Source of the DNA: Arcanobacterium phocisimile
Lineage (GTDB): Bacteria > Actinomycetota > Actinomycetes > Actinomycetales > Actinomycetaceae
DNA length: 64,000 bases
Reading direction: 5' to 3'
Assembly: GCF_016904675.1 (NCBI RefSeq)
Contig: NZ_CP070228.1
Span: 1,612,001 to 1,676,000 of the forward strand
In this document: positions 19,321 through 32,782 of the stretch, piece after piece
Numbering within the stretch: position 1 is the stretch's first letter
Layout: every line of letters begins with the position of its first letter
Made by a program: the position numbers and the translations under genes
The notes under the pieces: generated by a model
The model's input: only the letters and a program-made list of their open reading frames with translations
What the model was told of the DNA's origin: nothing
The model's database searches: none

Positions 19321-21291
19321 ATGTCTACAGACAAGAGCGCCAAGGGTATTATCAATGCCATTGGCGGACCAGATAACATACGATCCTTGACTCACTGCGC
19401 AACTCGTTTGCGTTTTGAGCTCAATGATGCCGATCTCGTCAAGGCAGAGGATCTCGAGCAGATTCCTGAAGTGCTTGGCACGATGCCGCAGTCAGGTGAC
19501 CGCTACCAGGTCATCGTCGGAGGCGCAGTCGAGTCCATGTATAGCGCGATCAAAAGCCTTCCAGATATGAAGACCCACGCAAGCAACAGCCAGTCTGACG
19601 ACGACGTGAAGGCAGCTGCTCGCTCCAAGGCTCGCGGTAAGAACGCATGGCTTGATACGTTCTTCGAGTATCTTTCCGATTCTTTCCGCCCTATTCTTGG
19701 CGTGCTCTTGGGAGCATCGCTGATCATCGCATTCGCAGCTGTTCTTGACGCATTTGAAGTTGTTAACTTCCGCGCAGCTGACAAAGCGCCAGGCTGGGTC
19801 TTCATCGACTCCATGTGGCACTCCGTGTTCTACTTCTTGCCAATCATGGTGGCTTTTAACGCGGCAAAGAAGCTCAAGGTCGATCCGTGGCTAGGTGCAA
19901 CCATCATGGCTGCCTTCCTCACCCCAGACTTCCTCAAGCTCTCCAACTCAGAGCTTTACACCACTCTTCAGTGTGTGGAAAATGAAGCAATTAAGAAGGC
20001 CACCTGTTCTACAGAAGTCTTCGGCTTGCCGCTAACGCTGCCAGATTACTCTGGAAACGTCTTCGTCCCATTGATGATGATCCCAGTTCTTGCGCTGGTT
20101 TACCACAACCTCAAGAAGATCATCCCAAGCAACGTACAGATGGTTTTCGTTCCATTCATCTCCATGATCGTCATCATTCCACTTACTGCTTTCCTCATCG
20201 GCCCATTGGGCATCTGGATCGGTAACGGTCTCGGCTTCGGCTTGGCATGGATGAACGCCACTGCTCCATTCGTCTTCGCAATCGCAATCCCTCTCATCTA
20301 CCCATTCCTCGTGCCACTCGGTTTGCACTGGCCATTGAACGCCATGATGCTCGTCAATATCCAAACTTTGGGTTACGACTTCATCCAGGGCCCAATGGGT
20401 GCATGGAACTTCGCATGTTTCGGCACCACCGCAGGCGTGCTCTACTTGGCAATCCGCGATAAGGACAACGTCATGCGCCAGACTGCTTCTGGTGCACTCG
20501 CAGCCGGCCTCTTCGGCGGCATCTCCGAGCCTTCGCTCTACGGTATCCACCTACGCTTCAAGCTTGCCTACTCCCGTCTCCTCGCTGGCTGTTTAGCTGG
20601 CGGCTTGACCATCGCTGTTTTGAGCCTGCCATACGGTGGCGTAAAGACCGACGCATTCGTCTTTACCTCATTGCTCACCATCTCCGTCTTTGATCCTGCT
20701 TGGGTTTACCTCATCGCGATCGCTGTAGCATTCACTACCTCGATGCTGGCAGTTATCGCCCTCGATTACCGTCCACTCGAAGAGCGTCCTTCATACATCC
20801 GTAAGAACACTGTGACGCTCCCAGAGAACACCGTTGGTGTCCCAATCGAAGGAAAGGTCATTTCTCTCGATGAAGCTGGCGATAAGGTGTTCGCATCCCG
20901 TGCACTCGGTGAAGGCTTCGCCGTCGTCCCCGAAGTAGGACCAACCGGCAAGGCCAACGTCGTCGCTCCAATCACCGGAACGATCTCCAGCGTAACCAAG
21001 TCCGGCCACGCGTTCGGTATCAAGTCAGCTGACGGAACCGAAGTTCTCGTCCACGTCGGTATCGACACCGTCAACCTCAAGGGTGACGGATTCGATGTCA
21101 AAGTTGCTAAAGGTGACCAGATCACAGCGGGAAGCCCACTCGTAGGGGTAGACTTTGAGAAAGTCGCCGCTGCAGGATACGCGACAACAGTGATCGTTAC
21201 GGTCACCAATACGCGCTCCTTCGCAGCAGTCACACCTGTGCTGGCTGACCACGCAGCAGTTCTAACGCCTGGTGTGACCACCCAACGTTAA
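19321..21291 (+). CDS. PTS sugar transporter EIIBCA (glucose/beta-glucoside family)
   Basis: A 656-residue three-domain permease. EIIB spans residues 1-85 with phospho-Cys26 in THCATRLRF. EIIC spans about 115-480 with roughly ten membrane segments and the GGISEPSLYG motif. EIIA spans about 500-645, with His563 (HAFG) and the phospho-accepting His578 (VHVGID). The B-C-A order is that of beta-glucoside and sucrose-type permeases (BglF, BglP, SacX). It takes up a sugar while phosphorylating it, using phosphate from HPr. The exact sugar cannot be told. A RAT/terminator leader precedes it, and the next gene, a BglG-type antiterminator, starts 8 nt downstream. Confidence 0.92.
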   Translation: MSTDKSAKGIINAIGGPDNIRSLTHCATRLRFELNDADLVKAEDLEQIPEVLGTMPQSGDRYQVIVGGAVESMYSAIKSLPDMKTHASNSQSDDDVKAAARSKARGKNAWLDTFFEYLSDSFRPILGVLLGASLIIAFAAVLDAFEVVNFRAADKAPGWVFIDSMWHSVFYFLPIMVAFNAAKKLKVDPWLGATIMAAFLTPDFLKLSNSELYTTLQCVENEAIKKATCSTEVFGLPLTLPDYSGNVFVPLMMIPVLALVYHNLKKIIPSNVQMVFVPFISMIVIIPLTAFLIGPLGIWIGNGLGFGLAWMNATAPFVFAIAIPLIYPFLVPLGLHWPLNAMMLVNIQTLGYDFIQGPMGAWNFACFGTTAGVLYLAIRDKDNVMRQTASGALAAGLFGGISEPSLYGIHLRFKLAYSRLLAGCLAGGLTIAVLSLPYGGVKTDAFVFTSLLTISVFDPAWVYLIAIAVAFTTSMLAVIALDYRPLEERPSYIRKNTVTLPENTVGVPIEGKVISLDEAGDKVFASRALGEGFAVVPEVGPTGKANVVAPITGTISSVTKSGHAFGIKSADGTEVLVHVGIDTVNLKGDGFDVKVAKGDQITAGSPLVGVDFEKVAAAGYATTVIVTVTNTRSFAAVTPVLADHAAVLTPGVTTQR

Positions 21292-21299
21292 GGACACAC

Positions 21300-22151
21300 A
21301 TGGAGATTCTCCGAATCTTTAATAACAACGTCGTCTTGGCCCGTCAAGACTCTGGCCGCGAGGTCATCGTGACGGGCCGAGGCGTCGGTTTTAAGGCCCA
21401 GGCCGGTCAACATCTGAACCCAGAGTTGATCGTCCGGGTCTTTGTGCCACTTGATGGCCGTGACCCTGACCATTTGGGTACGCTGATCGCCCAATTAAGC
21501 GGTAATGTTCGCGAGCTCGTGCACCGCGCGATGGTGGACGCTGGGTTTTCCGAAGATCAGCTCTCCAGCCCAACTCTTTATATCGCCTTGTGTGACCACA
21601 TCGAGTTGGCATTGCGCCGGGCGGAAACTGGCGAGATTCTCCAGTACCCATTGCAGGCGGAGGTCGAACATTTATACCATGACGAATACATCCAGGCTGG
21701 TGCTTTTCTGGCGGCTTTGAATGGGCTTCTGGTAGCTGATAGCCTGACCCCTCTGCCAATGCATGAGAGCATCGCAGTAGCACTTCACCTTGTCAATGCT
21801 GGCTTTTCTGCTGGCGATCTGGCTCATACCTACACGATGACTGGTCTTATTCAGCAAGTTATTGATGTTATCGGTGCAAGTTTTGGTGTCGCTCTGGATC
21901 AAACGAGTGTCAACACTGCTCGCCTCATCACCCACATGCGATATTTATTCGTACGCATTACGCAAGGCAAGCAGCTTGACGATGAAATTTCGACGATCGG
22001 TCAAGCAATCCGTTCATCGTTGGTGGATGAGTACGCTTGTGCGGAAAATATTAGTCAGCTTATTTCACTTCGTCTTGGCACGGAGTTGAACGAAAATGAG
22101 ACTGCTTATCTTGCCATGCATATTTCGCGGGTGACATCGCCTAAAGCCTAG
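21300..22151 (+). CDS. BglG/LicT-family transcription antiterminator
   Basis: A 283-residue regulator. The N-terminal RNA-binding CAT domain (1-55) contains the family pattern IFNNNVVLARQ and VTGRGVGFK. It is followed by two PTS-regulation domains (PRD1 about 65-165, PRD2 about 170-280) with conserved histidines such as HEXX-like MHESIAVALH and MHISR. When its PRDs are suitably phosphorylated by the PTS it binds RAT RNA and prevents termination. Two RAT sites are seen in the window: before EIIBCA and before ptsH. Confidence 0.93.
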   Translation: MEILRIFNNNVVLARQDSGREVIVTGRGVGFKAQAGQHLNPELIVRVFVPLDGRDPDHLGTLIAQLSGNVRELVHRAMVDAGFSEDQLSSPTLYIALCDHIELALRRAETGEILQYPLQAEVEHLYHDEYIQAGAFLAALNGLLVADSLTPLPMHESIAVALHLVNAGFSAGDLAHTYTMTGLIQQVIDVIGASFGVALDQTSVNTARLITHMRYLFVRITQGKQLDDEISTIGQAIRSSLVDEYACAENISQLISLRLGTELNENETAYLAMHISRVTSPKA

Positions 22152-22400
22152 GAGCATTTGACTCCCTCGAGGGCCGCCTCAGCAAACTTTGATACTCCGT
22201 TGAGGCTGAAGTTCGTGCGTTGTTCAAGGAAGTACCCGCACCCCTTCGATTAGCGGAGTCGCTGTTCTACATATGTCAAGAGTTGGTGGGAGACTGATAT
22301 TTCAGTCTCCCACCAACTCTTGATGTTTTGCGGCTAGATCCGGAACTTTCGCATCGATTATCGGAATCGATTACTGGGGATCTCAACCTGTTCGTTAATG
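22152..22400. other. Convergent intergenic region between antiterminator gene and ptsI
   Basis: No gene is seen. It holds the terminator at 22276-22323 and a smaller repeat (GCCTCAGCAAA / TTGAGGC) around 22172-22215. Confidence 0.6.
22276..22323. terminator. Bidirectional terminator between antiterminator gene and ptsI
   Basis: Perfect 22-bp arms (22276-22297 and 22302-22323) with a 4-nt loop between two convergent genes. Confidence 0.85.
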
Positions 22401-24101
22401 TCAGATCAGGAACTTCACATCCGGATGGATGAGTTTCTCCACTGCTGCACGAGCGTCGTTGGCTGTTGGAGCATCTACTGCATAAGCGGCCATCTGTTGG
22501 CAGGTGGACAGGTCGTGGAGCTTGAGTGCTGCACGTACTGCACCAACTTTTGTTGGAGCCATGGACAGCGACTGTACGCCGAGTCCGGTCAGCACGAGTG
22601 CGAGGAGCGGATCACCGCCAGCTTCGCCGCACACGCCCACATACTTACCGGTAGCTGTACCACCTTGGCACGCAGAGCGAATCATACGTAGCACGGCTGG
22701 CTGCCAAACATCGAGCAGGCTGGCTAGTTCACCTTGCATACGGTCGGCGGCCATGGTGTATTGTGCAAGATCGTTTGTACCAATCGACGCAAAATCGACA
22801 ATTGACAGTAGCTGTGCTGAGTTGATCGCTGCAGCTGGTACTTCGATCATGATTCCGACCGACGGTAGCCCGACAGCGCGTGCTTTATCAGCGAACCACT
22901 GTGCTTCTTCCATCGTGGCGATCATGGGTGCCATCACGCGGACGTCTGCTCCGGTTGCCTTGTATGCTGCTGCTAACGCTTCGAGCTGGCTATCCATGAG
23001 GTCTTCCCGGATTCGGGTTAGGCGAACCCCTCGACGGCCGAGCGCTGGGTTTTCTTCCTCTCCCAGATCAGCAAACTTCAACGGTTTGTCAGCTCCAGCA
23101 TCGAGCGTACGCACTGTGATGCGTCGCTTGCCAAATGCTTCGAAAACGGTTTTATATACTTCGGTCTGTTCTTCGACGCTGGGGGCTGCTTCTCTACCGA
23201 GGAAGAGGAATTCGGTACGGAAAAGACCCGATCCTTCGAGATCCTTTTCGGCTGCGCGTTTGGCATCGTCAGCTGTACCAATATTGGCGAGCAGTGCCAC
23301 GCGATGACCGTCATACGTCATACCAACACCGTGAGAGTCTGCCAAGGCAGCTTCACGTTGTTCGGAGCGTTCCGTAAGCAAATCGATATCTTCTTGTGAA
23401 GGCGCAATAATGACTTCGCCAACACCGCCGTCAAGCGCCATGGTGGCGCCTTCCGCTTGTGCCAGGGTGGCAAAATCAACGACTTTACCAACGCGCACTG
23501 CTGCAGGAATACCCAGCTGTGCTGCCAAGATTGCGGTGTGACTGGTAGGCCCACCTTCCGCAATAACAATACCGAGAGCCTTGTCTGGATCTAGAGTAGC
23601 GGTTTCGGCCGGAGCTAAATCGCGGGCGACGATAATCGATGGTTCTGAGAGCTCAGGAATGCCTGGCATCGGCAGTCCACGGGCGACGGCGATTGCTCGA
23701 TCGCGAACATCATAAAGATCCGTCGCACGTTCTGCCATGTAGCCACCGAGTTCGATGAACATGTCAGCATATTTCTGGATCGCGTCCGAGATAGCGCGGG
23801 TCAGTCCAGAACCGTTTTTTAGTTCCTTGACGATGGCTTTCTTTAGTCCGCGATCGCGTGCCATTTTTGCAGTGGCATTGAGGATCTCTTGCGCTTTTTC
23901 CGATGCGTGCTCGGCACGTTCGAGAAGGCTTGTCGCTACGGTTTCGAGTGCGTCAGATACTTGTTGTGTCGCAGCGTCGACGTCGTCAGTACGTGGTTCA
24001 TGAGTATCGACACCAGGTGCCGGTGAGACGACGGCGATCGCGCCGTGTGCCGTTCCCGACGAGACACCGATCCCGAGAAGTACGCGATGTTCTACCGCCA
24101 T
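22401..24101 (-). CDS. ptsI: Phosphoenolpyruvate-protein phosphotransferase (PTS enzyme I)
   Basis: A 566-residue enzyme I starting at the ATG at 24101 (MAVEHRVLLG), the family's usual length; the longer in-frame extension overlaps ptsH. The phospho-accepting His188 lies in GGPTSHTAIL. The C-terminal PEP-binding barrel has FRTEFLFLGR, GIMIEVPAA, SIGTNDLAQY and the catalytic Cys in GVCGEAGGDP. It passes phosphate from PEP to HPr. The start is only 4 nt after the ptsH stop with no good ribosome site of its own, so translation is probably coupled. Confidence 0.96.
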   Translation of the reverse strand: MAVEHRVLLGIGVSSGTAHGAIAVVSPAPGVDTHEPRTDDVDAATQQVSDALETVATSLLERAEHASEKAQEILNATAKMARDRGLKKAIVKELKNGSGLTRAISDAIQKYADMFIELGGYMAERATDLYDVRDRAIAVARGLPMPGIPELSEPSIIVARDLAPAETATLDPDKALGIVIAEGGPTSHTAILAAQLGIPAAVRVGKVVDFATLAQAEGATMALDGGVGEVIIAPSQEDIDLLTERSEQREAALADSHGVGMTYDGHRVALLANIGTADDAKRAAEKDLEGSGLFRTEFLFLGREAAPSVEEQTEVYKTVFEAFGKRRITVRTLDAGADKPLKFADLGEEENPALGRRGVRLTRIREDLMDSQLEALAAAYKATGADVRVMAPMIATMEEAQWFADKARAVGLPSVGIMIEVPAAAINSAQLLSIVDFASIGTNDLAQYTMAADRMQGELASLLDVWQPAVLRMIRSACQGGTATGKYVGVCGEAGGDPLLALVLTGLGVQSLSMAPTKVGAVRAALKLHDLSTCQQMAAYAVDAPTANDARAAVEKLIHPDVKFLI

Positions 24102-24105
24102 AAAA

Positions 24106-24369
24106 TCACGCGTCCAGATCGGTGGAGATGAGTCCAGCGAGCTTATCGAGTGCTTCTGTTGCACTGTCGTCTTCGGTTGAAATAATAATTTCATCGCCAT
24201 GTTCCGCACCGAGTGACATAATGTCGAGGACCGATGCAGCGTCTGCTTCTTCTCCATCGAGGGTGAGGGTGAACTCAACTCCAGTGGCTTCGGCAGCCTC
24301 AGCGAGCAAAGCGGCTGGGCGGGCGTGTAGTCCGACGGCGGAGGCTACGGTAACTGTACGAGAGATCAT
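24106..24369 (-). CDS. ptsH: Phosphocarrier protein HPr
   Basis: An 87-residue HPr starting at the ATG at 24369 with AAGGAA upstream. The phospho-accepting His15 is in GLHARPA. A Ser at position 46, in SVLDIMSLG, aligns with the HPr-kinase site of Firmicutes, although no HPr kinase is seen here. It shuttles phosphate from enzyme I to EII proteins. The leader contains a RAT site and terminator, so expression depends on antitermination. Confidence 0.96.
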   Translation of the reverse strand: MISRTVTVASAVGLHARPAALLAEAAEATGVEFTLTLDGEEADAASVLDIMSLGAEHGDEIIISTEDDSATEALDKLAGLISTDLDA

Positions 24370-24430
24370 GAGTGATTCCTTCCTCTTTGAAGGTGCTTTA
24401 CGCATACGACTTCAACATATTGTGGATGTT

Positions 24431-24500
24431 CTGAAAACAAAAAGACCTGAGATATGCATGCGCATTTCTCAGGTCTTGCCTTTTCAGTAACAACCCTGTT
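24431..24500 (-). promoter_or_regulatory. RAT antiterminator site overlapping an intrinsic terminator (ptsH leader)
   Basis: Reading the minus strand from 24500 downward gives GGGTTGTTACTG then AGGCAAGACC, very close to BglG/LicT RAT sequences. Its end overlaps the left arm of a hairpin (24467-24477 pairing with 24442-24452), which is followed by TTTTTGTTTT. The arrangement is the same as in the EIIBCA leader, and the terminator ends 62 nt before the ptsH start. Confidence 0.85.
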
Positions 24501-24622
24501 ATTGGACTTTATCCACTTCTCAGTTTAGCGCATGGTATAGCTTTAGGCTAGGCAAATAGGCAAAATGCCGGTCATTTATGTTCGCTCATGGAAAAGAGAT
24601 CTTTCCGAGTGTGGGTATGATT

Positions 24623-24669
24623 AAGGGGAGGGCTGGTAGGAAACAGTGTTTCTTACCAGCCCTCCCCTT
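24623..24669 (-). terminator. Terminator of the rRNA operon
   Basis: GC-rich arms of 22 bp (24623-24644 and 24648-24669, one mismatch) directly after the 5S gene in its direction of transcription. Confidence 0.85.
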
Positions 24670-24683
24670 TATTGATGTTTGAA

Positions 24684-24802
24684 TGACGGCGGTGTCCTAC
24701 TCTCCCACACCCCCTCGGGTGCAGTACCATCGGCGCTGGAAGGCTTAGCTATCCGGGTTCGGAATGGAGCCGGGCGTTTCCCTACCGCTATGACCACCGT
24801 CA
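24684..24802 (-). rRNA. rrf: 5S ribosomal RNA
   Basis: The minus strand starts GACGGTGGTCATAGCGG and contains CCGAACCCGGA and GGAGAGTAGG before a complementary end, the form of bacterial 5S rRNA. It is about 119 nt. It is the last gene of the operon, after 23S. Ends are estimated to within a few bases. Confidence 0.93.
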
Positions 24803-24894
24803 AAAATCTTGGGATCAATAATCCTGTATTAAATTATCTACTGCTATTGTTGTGTGGGGGTTGGGAATCGTATAGTGAACGCGAAACATACTCG

Positions 24895-29785
<4,891 letters not shown>

Positions 29786-30038
29786 AACCAAACACCCCAA
29801 AGGGTATCCAATCAATACAGTCCGAAAAGCCAAAACAGGCTCAACAAAACAGACAAACCAAAACTAGCTCATCCAAAATAAAATAAAGAAAACACACCAA
29901 CCAAAAACAGTCAGCATGCAATCCAAACAAAAACAATCATTATAAAAAGCTGACACACTATTGAGATATCAAACAACACACCCACACCCAACAACCACCC
30001 AGAAAAACCAGGCAACCATCAAGAAGGATAACCCCACC

Positions 30039-30067
30039 AAACTAACACACAACCACACTCAAGTCAA
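30039..30067 (-). promoter_or_regulatory. Downstream rrn promoter candidate
   Basis: On the minus strand -35 TTGACT (30062-30067), 17-bp spacer, -10 TAGTTT (30039-30044). Confidence 0.5.
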
Positions 30068-30148
30068 AACCCAAGCCAGTCACACATCAACAAGGAAGGA
30101 AACCATCACCACCAGAACACTAACCGCGCTCCTCGGCGACAAGAAAAA

Positions 30149-30178
30149 ACAATACCCACCCACACAACCAACCGTCAA
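30149..30178 (-). promoter_or_regulatory. Upstream rrn promoter candidate
   Basis: On the minus strand -35 TTGACG (30173-30178), 18-bp spacer, -10 TATTGT (30149-30154). Confidence 0.55.
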
Positions 30179-30483
30179 ACCAAAACAACGTAAGCACTAC
30201 CACAAAGCCATTTTCCAGCGTCGTTTCAAGACAATTTCAGAACGTAAGCGAGGTGACACTATTTTAAGTGGACACCATTCCGCGTCATGAGATAGATAGT
30301 CCACCTCATGGACTATGGAACAGTTTCAACGACGTGCAATTGCCCGCCAACTCTTACACTCAGCCTACGTCACATTCACACCAGTAGACACCCGCCCCCT
30401 CATATGGTTTAATATTAAACAATCGATTTTTCGGCTCTGACATCGAAAACCATTCATACATTGACTGCTTAGAAAGGCACCTA

Positions 30484-31032
30484 ATGAAGAAGATCGCCGT
30501 CATCGTCGGAAGCACCCGTCACGGATCCTGGAATCGCGCAATTGCTGAAGATCTCGTCTCGATGCTCCCCGACGGCTACGAAGCAGAATTTCTGTCCATC
30601 GCAGACCTTCCGTTCTACGATCAAGATTGGGATACACCAGAAGCAATCCCAGCCGCAGTCACCGAACTACGAGCCAAAGCCGACGCAGCTGATGGTTTCA
30701 TCATCACCACTCCGGAATACAACCGCTCAATGTCGGCAGTGTTGAAGAACGCACTCGATATCCTTTCGCGCCCATACGGAGCACAAACCTTCTCCGGCAA
30801 ACCCACCCTCGTCGCTAGCGCATCTCCTGGAGGCTTCGGCGGTTTCGGCGCTATTCGCGATCTACGTAACGTTCTCGCATTCTTAGATGCACAAGTTATT
30901 GCGCAACCAGAAATTTACTTGAGCTTTATTCATAATCTCTACGTTGAGAACAAGCTCAACGATGACACTGCAGCCTTCTTGCGTACCGCAGTTGCAAAGT
31001 TCGTGGCCGCTTTTCCACCAGAAGCGAAGTAA
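30484..31032 (+). CDS. NAD(P)H-dependent FMN reductase
   Basis: A 182-residue flavodoxin-like reductase of the NADPH-dependent FMN reductase family (YwrO/ChrR/azoreductase type). The phosphate-binding loop GSTRHGSWNR follows the first strand. The segment TPEYNRSMSAVLKNALD and the SASPGGFGG turn are the flavin-contacting blocks. It reduces FMN or quinone-like substrates in the cytoplasm. AGAAAGG precedes the ATG. The Dps-like gene follows 69 nt later, fitting an oxidative-stress role. Confidence 0.9.
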   Translation: MKKIAVIVGSTRHGSWNRAIAEDLVSMLPDGYEAEFLSIADLPFYDQDWDTPEAIPAAVTELRAKADAADGFIITTPEYNRSMSAVLKNALDILSRPYGAQTFSGKPTLVASASPGGFGGFGAIRDLRNVLAFLDAQVIAQPEIYLSFIHNLYVENKLNDDTAAFLRTAVAKFVAAFPPEAK

Positions 31033-31101
31033 GGCGATTTTCCATCACCAAAACCGGATAATGGAATCGTAAGGAAATGTTCTATAGAGAGAGGAAAGAA
31101 G

Positions 31102-31563
31102 ATGACCAAGGGTTTCACCGGCTCCTCAGTTCTATCTGAAAGCCTACAAAAAGTTTTGACCGACGTCACCGCACTGTCCCTAGTTGGAAAGCAGTTGCAT
31201 TGGAACGTCGTAGGTGTTGGCTTCCGTGGCCTGCACCTCTACCTAGACGAGGTCGTTGCTATTGCACGCGCAGCATCTGACGAAGTTGCTGAGCGCATGC
31301 GCGCAATCAACCTTGTTCCAGATGGTCGCCCGCAAAGCGTTGGAGAACTCACCAGCCTGCCAGCAGTCAAGGAAACTATCGTTTCCACCGAGGAAGCAGT
31401 CGTGGCAGCAGTTGCCGCGATTAACGCAACCGTTGGCACAATGCGTCAGGTTCACGAAAAGGTCGACGCCGAAGATCCGGCTTCTGCCGACATCCTGCTA
31501 GACTACGTCCGCCAGCTTGAACAGCAAGCTTGGTTTATTGGATCATCAGTCGACAAGGCTTGA
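31102..31563 (+). CDS. dps: Dps-family ferritin-like DNA-protection protein
   Basis: A 153-residue ferritin-like protein. The ferroxidase-site residues of Dps are visible in KQLHWNV (His), HLYLDEVVAIARAASDEVAERM (Asp and Glu) and the matching second helix. These proteins assemble as dodecamers, oxidise and store Fe(II) with hydrogen peroxide, and often bind DNA. The ATG has GAGAGGAAAG upstream. The gene ends at a strong shared terminator. Confidence 0.92.
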   Translation: MTKGFTGSSVLSESLQKVLTDVTALSLVGKQLHWNVVGVGFRGLHLYLDEVVAIARAASDEVAERMRAINLVPDGRPQSVGELTSLPAVKETIVSTEEAVVAAVAAINATVGTMRQVHEKVDAEDPASADILLDYVRQLEQQAWFIGSSVDKA

Positions 31564-31574
31564 GCTTTAAACAA

Positions 31575-31606
31575 AAATTGGGGCGAACCACGGTTCGCCC
31601 CAATTT
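31575..31606. terminator. Bidirectional terminator between dps and the rhodanese gene
   Basis: Perfect 15-bp arms (31575-31589, 31592-31606) with A and T runs on either side, so it works in both directions. Confidence 0.9.
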
Positions 31607-31624
31607 TTTATACAGTCACTTAAG

Positions 31625-32050
31625 TTACTTATCGACGACGTCGAGGCCCAACTCTTGGGACGCCTCTTGAACCGACCCAAGGTTCTTCACATCAGTAAAG
31701 CCGATGCTCTCCATGTAGCCTTTGGCTCCATCCGCACGGTTTCCAGAACGGCAATACAAGATATAAGCTGCGGACTTGTCCAGATCTTTAACCTGGTTTT
31801 GGAATTCAGCATCGTTGACGTCGAAGTTGACCGCGCCAGCAACATGCCCGGTAGCGAATTCTTCTGGGGTGCGAACATCAATAATCATTGGGTTTTGGTC
31901 TTTCTTCGTATCCATCATCTGGGAGCTATTACTGGACACTGATTCGGTGGCGGTATTTGGCTGGGCTTGCTCAGGAGCTGAACAACCGGCCAGAACAAGG
32001 CACACACCGCACACAGCGCCAGTAAAAATTTTCTGCATCATAACGCTCAT
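31625..32050 (-). CDS. Rhodanese-domain lipoprotein
   Basis: A 141-residue lipoprotein with the lipobox LAGC, a Ser/Thr-rich linker and a single rhodanese domain. The active-site loop is CRSGNR, preceded by IDVRTPEEFATGHVAGAVN, so the catalytic Cys is present. It probably handles sulfane sulfur or acts in thiol redox chemistry outside the membrane. The start is 6 nt after the stop of the channel gene, so the two are probably co-transcribed. Met1, Met4 or Met5 could be the true start. Confidence 0.9.
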   Translation of the reverse strand: MSVMMQKIFTGAVCGVCLVLAGCSAPEQAQPNTATESVSSNSSQMMDTKKDQNPMIIDVRTPEEFATGHVAGAVNFDVNDAEFQNQVKDLDKSAAYILYCRSGNRADGAKGYMESIGFTDVKNLGSVQEASQELGLDVVDK

Positions 32051-32056
32051 TGTAGT

Positions 32057-32776
32057 CTAAAACGTTTGCTTTGCGAGAAGCTCCTTTAATTCACTAATTT
32101 CGGCACGCAGATCAGCGATTTCTTTCTTAGTTGCCGTCTGGTGAACCTCAGACTCCTCACTAACTGTTTCAACAATCCATGACGCAAGCGTTGCCGTAAC
32201 AATACCGGTCAGCGCGATTCCACCAACCATGAGGAGCAAGGCAATAACACGTCCCGTCGTCGTCACCGGGAATAGATCCCCGTAACCCACGGTAGTAATC
32301 GTAACGAACGCCCACCACAACGAATCCCCGAAGTTAGCAAGCATCGTCCCCGGCGCCCGGCGCTCCGCATCGAGCACCGCGATTGCTGAAATAAGAACCA
32401 ACATCGTCACAGCACACACCGCATAGACAACGATTTTTCCGCGAAATCCCACCGTTACCCGCTGGCCCAGAACCTTCACAAACGCCAGCAGACGCAGCAT
32501 GCGTAGCGGACGTAACAGCGGCAAAAGCACGATCACAAGATCGAACAAATTTCGCAGAAACCAGGATCGCCGATTATCTGCAATAATCAGGCGAACGCAA
32601 TAATCGACGATGAAAACTCCCCAGATTACATTCATTGCCAACTCCATGCGCAACCGGGAAAGCCCCTGGAGATCGCCAATAACTTCCCAGCCGTAAAAGA
32701 CCAGAAAAACCACAGCCAAAATCACCATCGGGAGCTCAGTTCGCTGCTCCCATTTTTCTACTCGACTCATGTTCAC
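32057..32776 (-). CDS. Potassium channel / ion transporter with voltage-sensor-type region
   Basis: A 239-residue membrane protein with six predicted segments. A charged S4-like stretch, RPLRMLRLLAFVKVLGQR (89-106), precedes the pore region, which contains the K+ selectivity filter TVGYGD at 162-167. After the last helix a polar tail (KKEIADLRAEISELKELL) is predicted to form a coiled coil for tetramerisation. This is the layout of small KvAP/Kch-like channels. It lies between the ASCH gene (6 nt upstream) and the rhodanese gene. Confidence 0.9.
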   Translation of the reverse strand: MNMSRVEKWEQRTELPMVILAVVFLVFYGWEVIGDLQGLSRLRMELAMNVIWGVFIVDYCVRLIIADNRRSWFLRNLFDLVIVLLPLLRPLRMLRLLAFVKVLGQRVTVGFRGKIVVYAVCAVTMLVLISAIAVLDAERRAPGTMLANFGDSLWWAFVTITTVGYGDLFPVTTTGRVIALLLMVGGIALTGIVTATLASWIVETVSEESEVHQTATKKEIADLRAEISELKELLAKQTF

Positions 32777-32782
32777 ACCTCT

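Larger units (their letters stand above)
29786..30483 (-). promoter_or_regulatory. rRNA operon leader and promoter region
   Basis: About 700 nt without a convincing gene; strongly AC-rich on the plus strand. It holds at least two candidate rrn promoters reading toward 16S (30149-30178 and 30039-30067) and a TATAAT at 29939-29944. The right end also carries the promoter of the FMN reductase gene and a short palindrome at 30296-30316. Confidence 0.6.

Noticed and set aside
20032-20550. Antisense 172-codon frame rich in Asp, Glu and Trp
   Set aside because: It is a shadow of the strongly codon-biased EIIC coding sequence, without ribosome site or known domain.
29961-30290. 109-codon frame in the rrn leader
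   Set aside because: Low-complexity Thr/Lys/Asn/Pro composition that mirrors the AC-rich leader; no ribosome-binding site; it lies over the rrn promoters.
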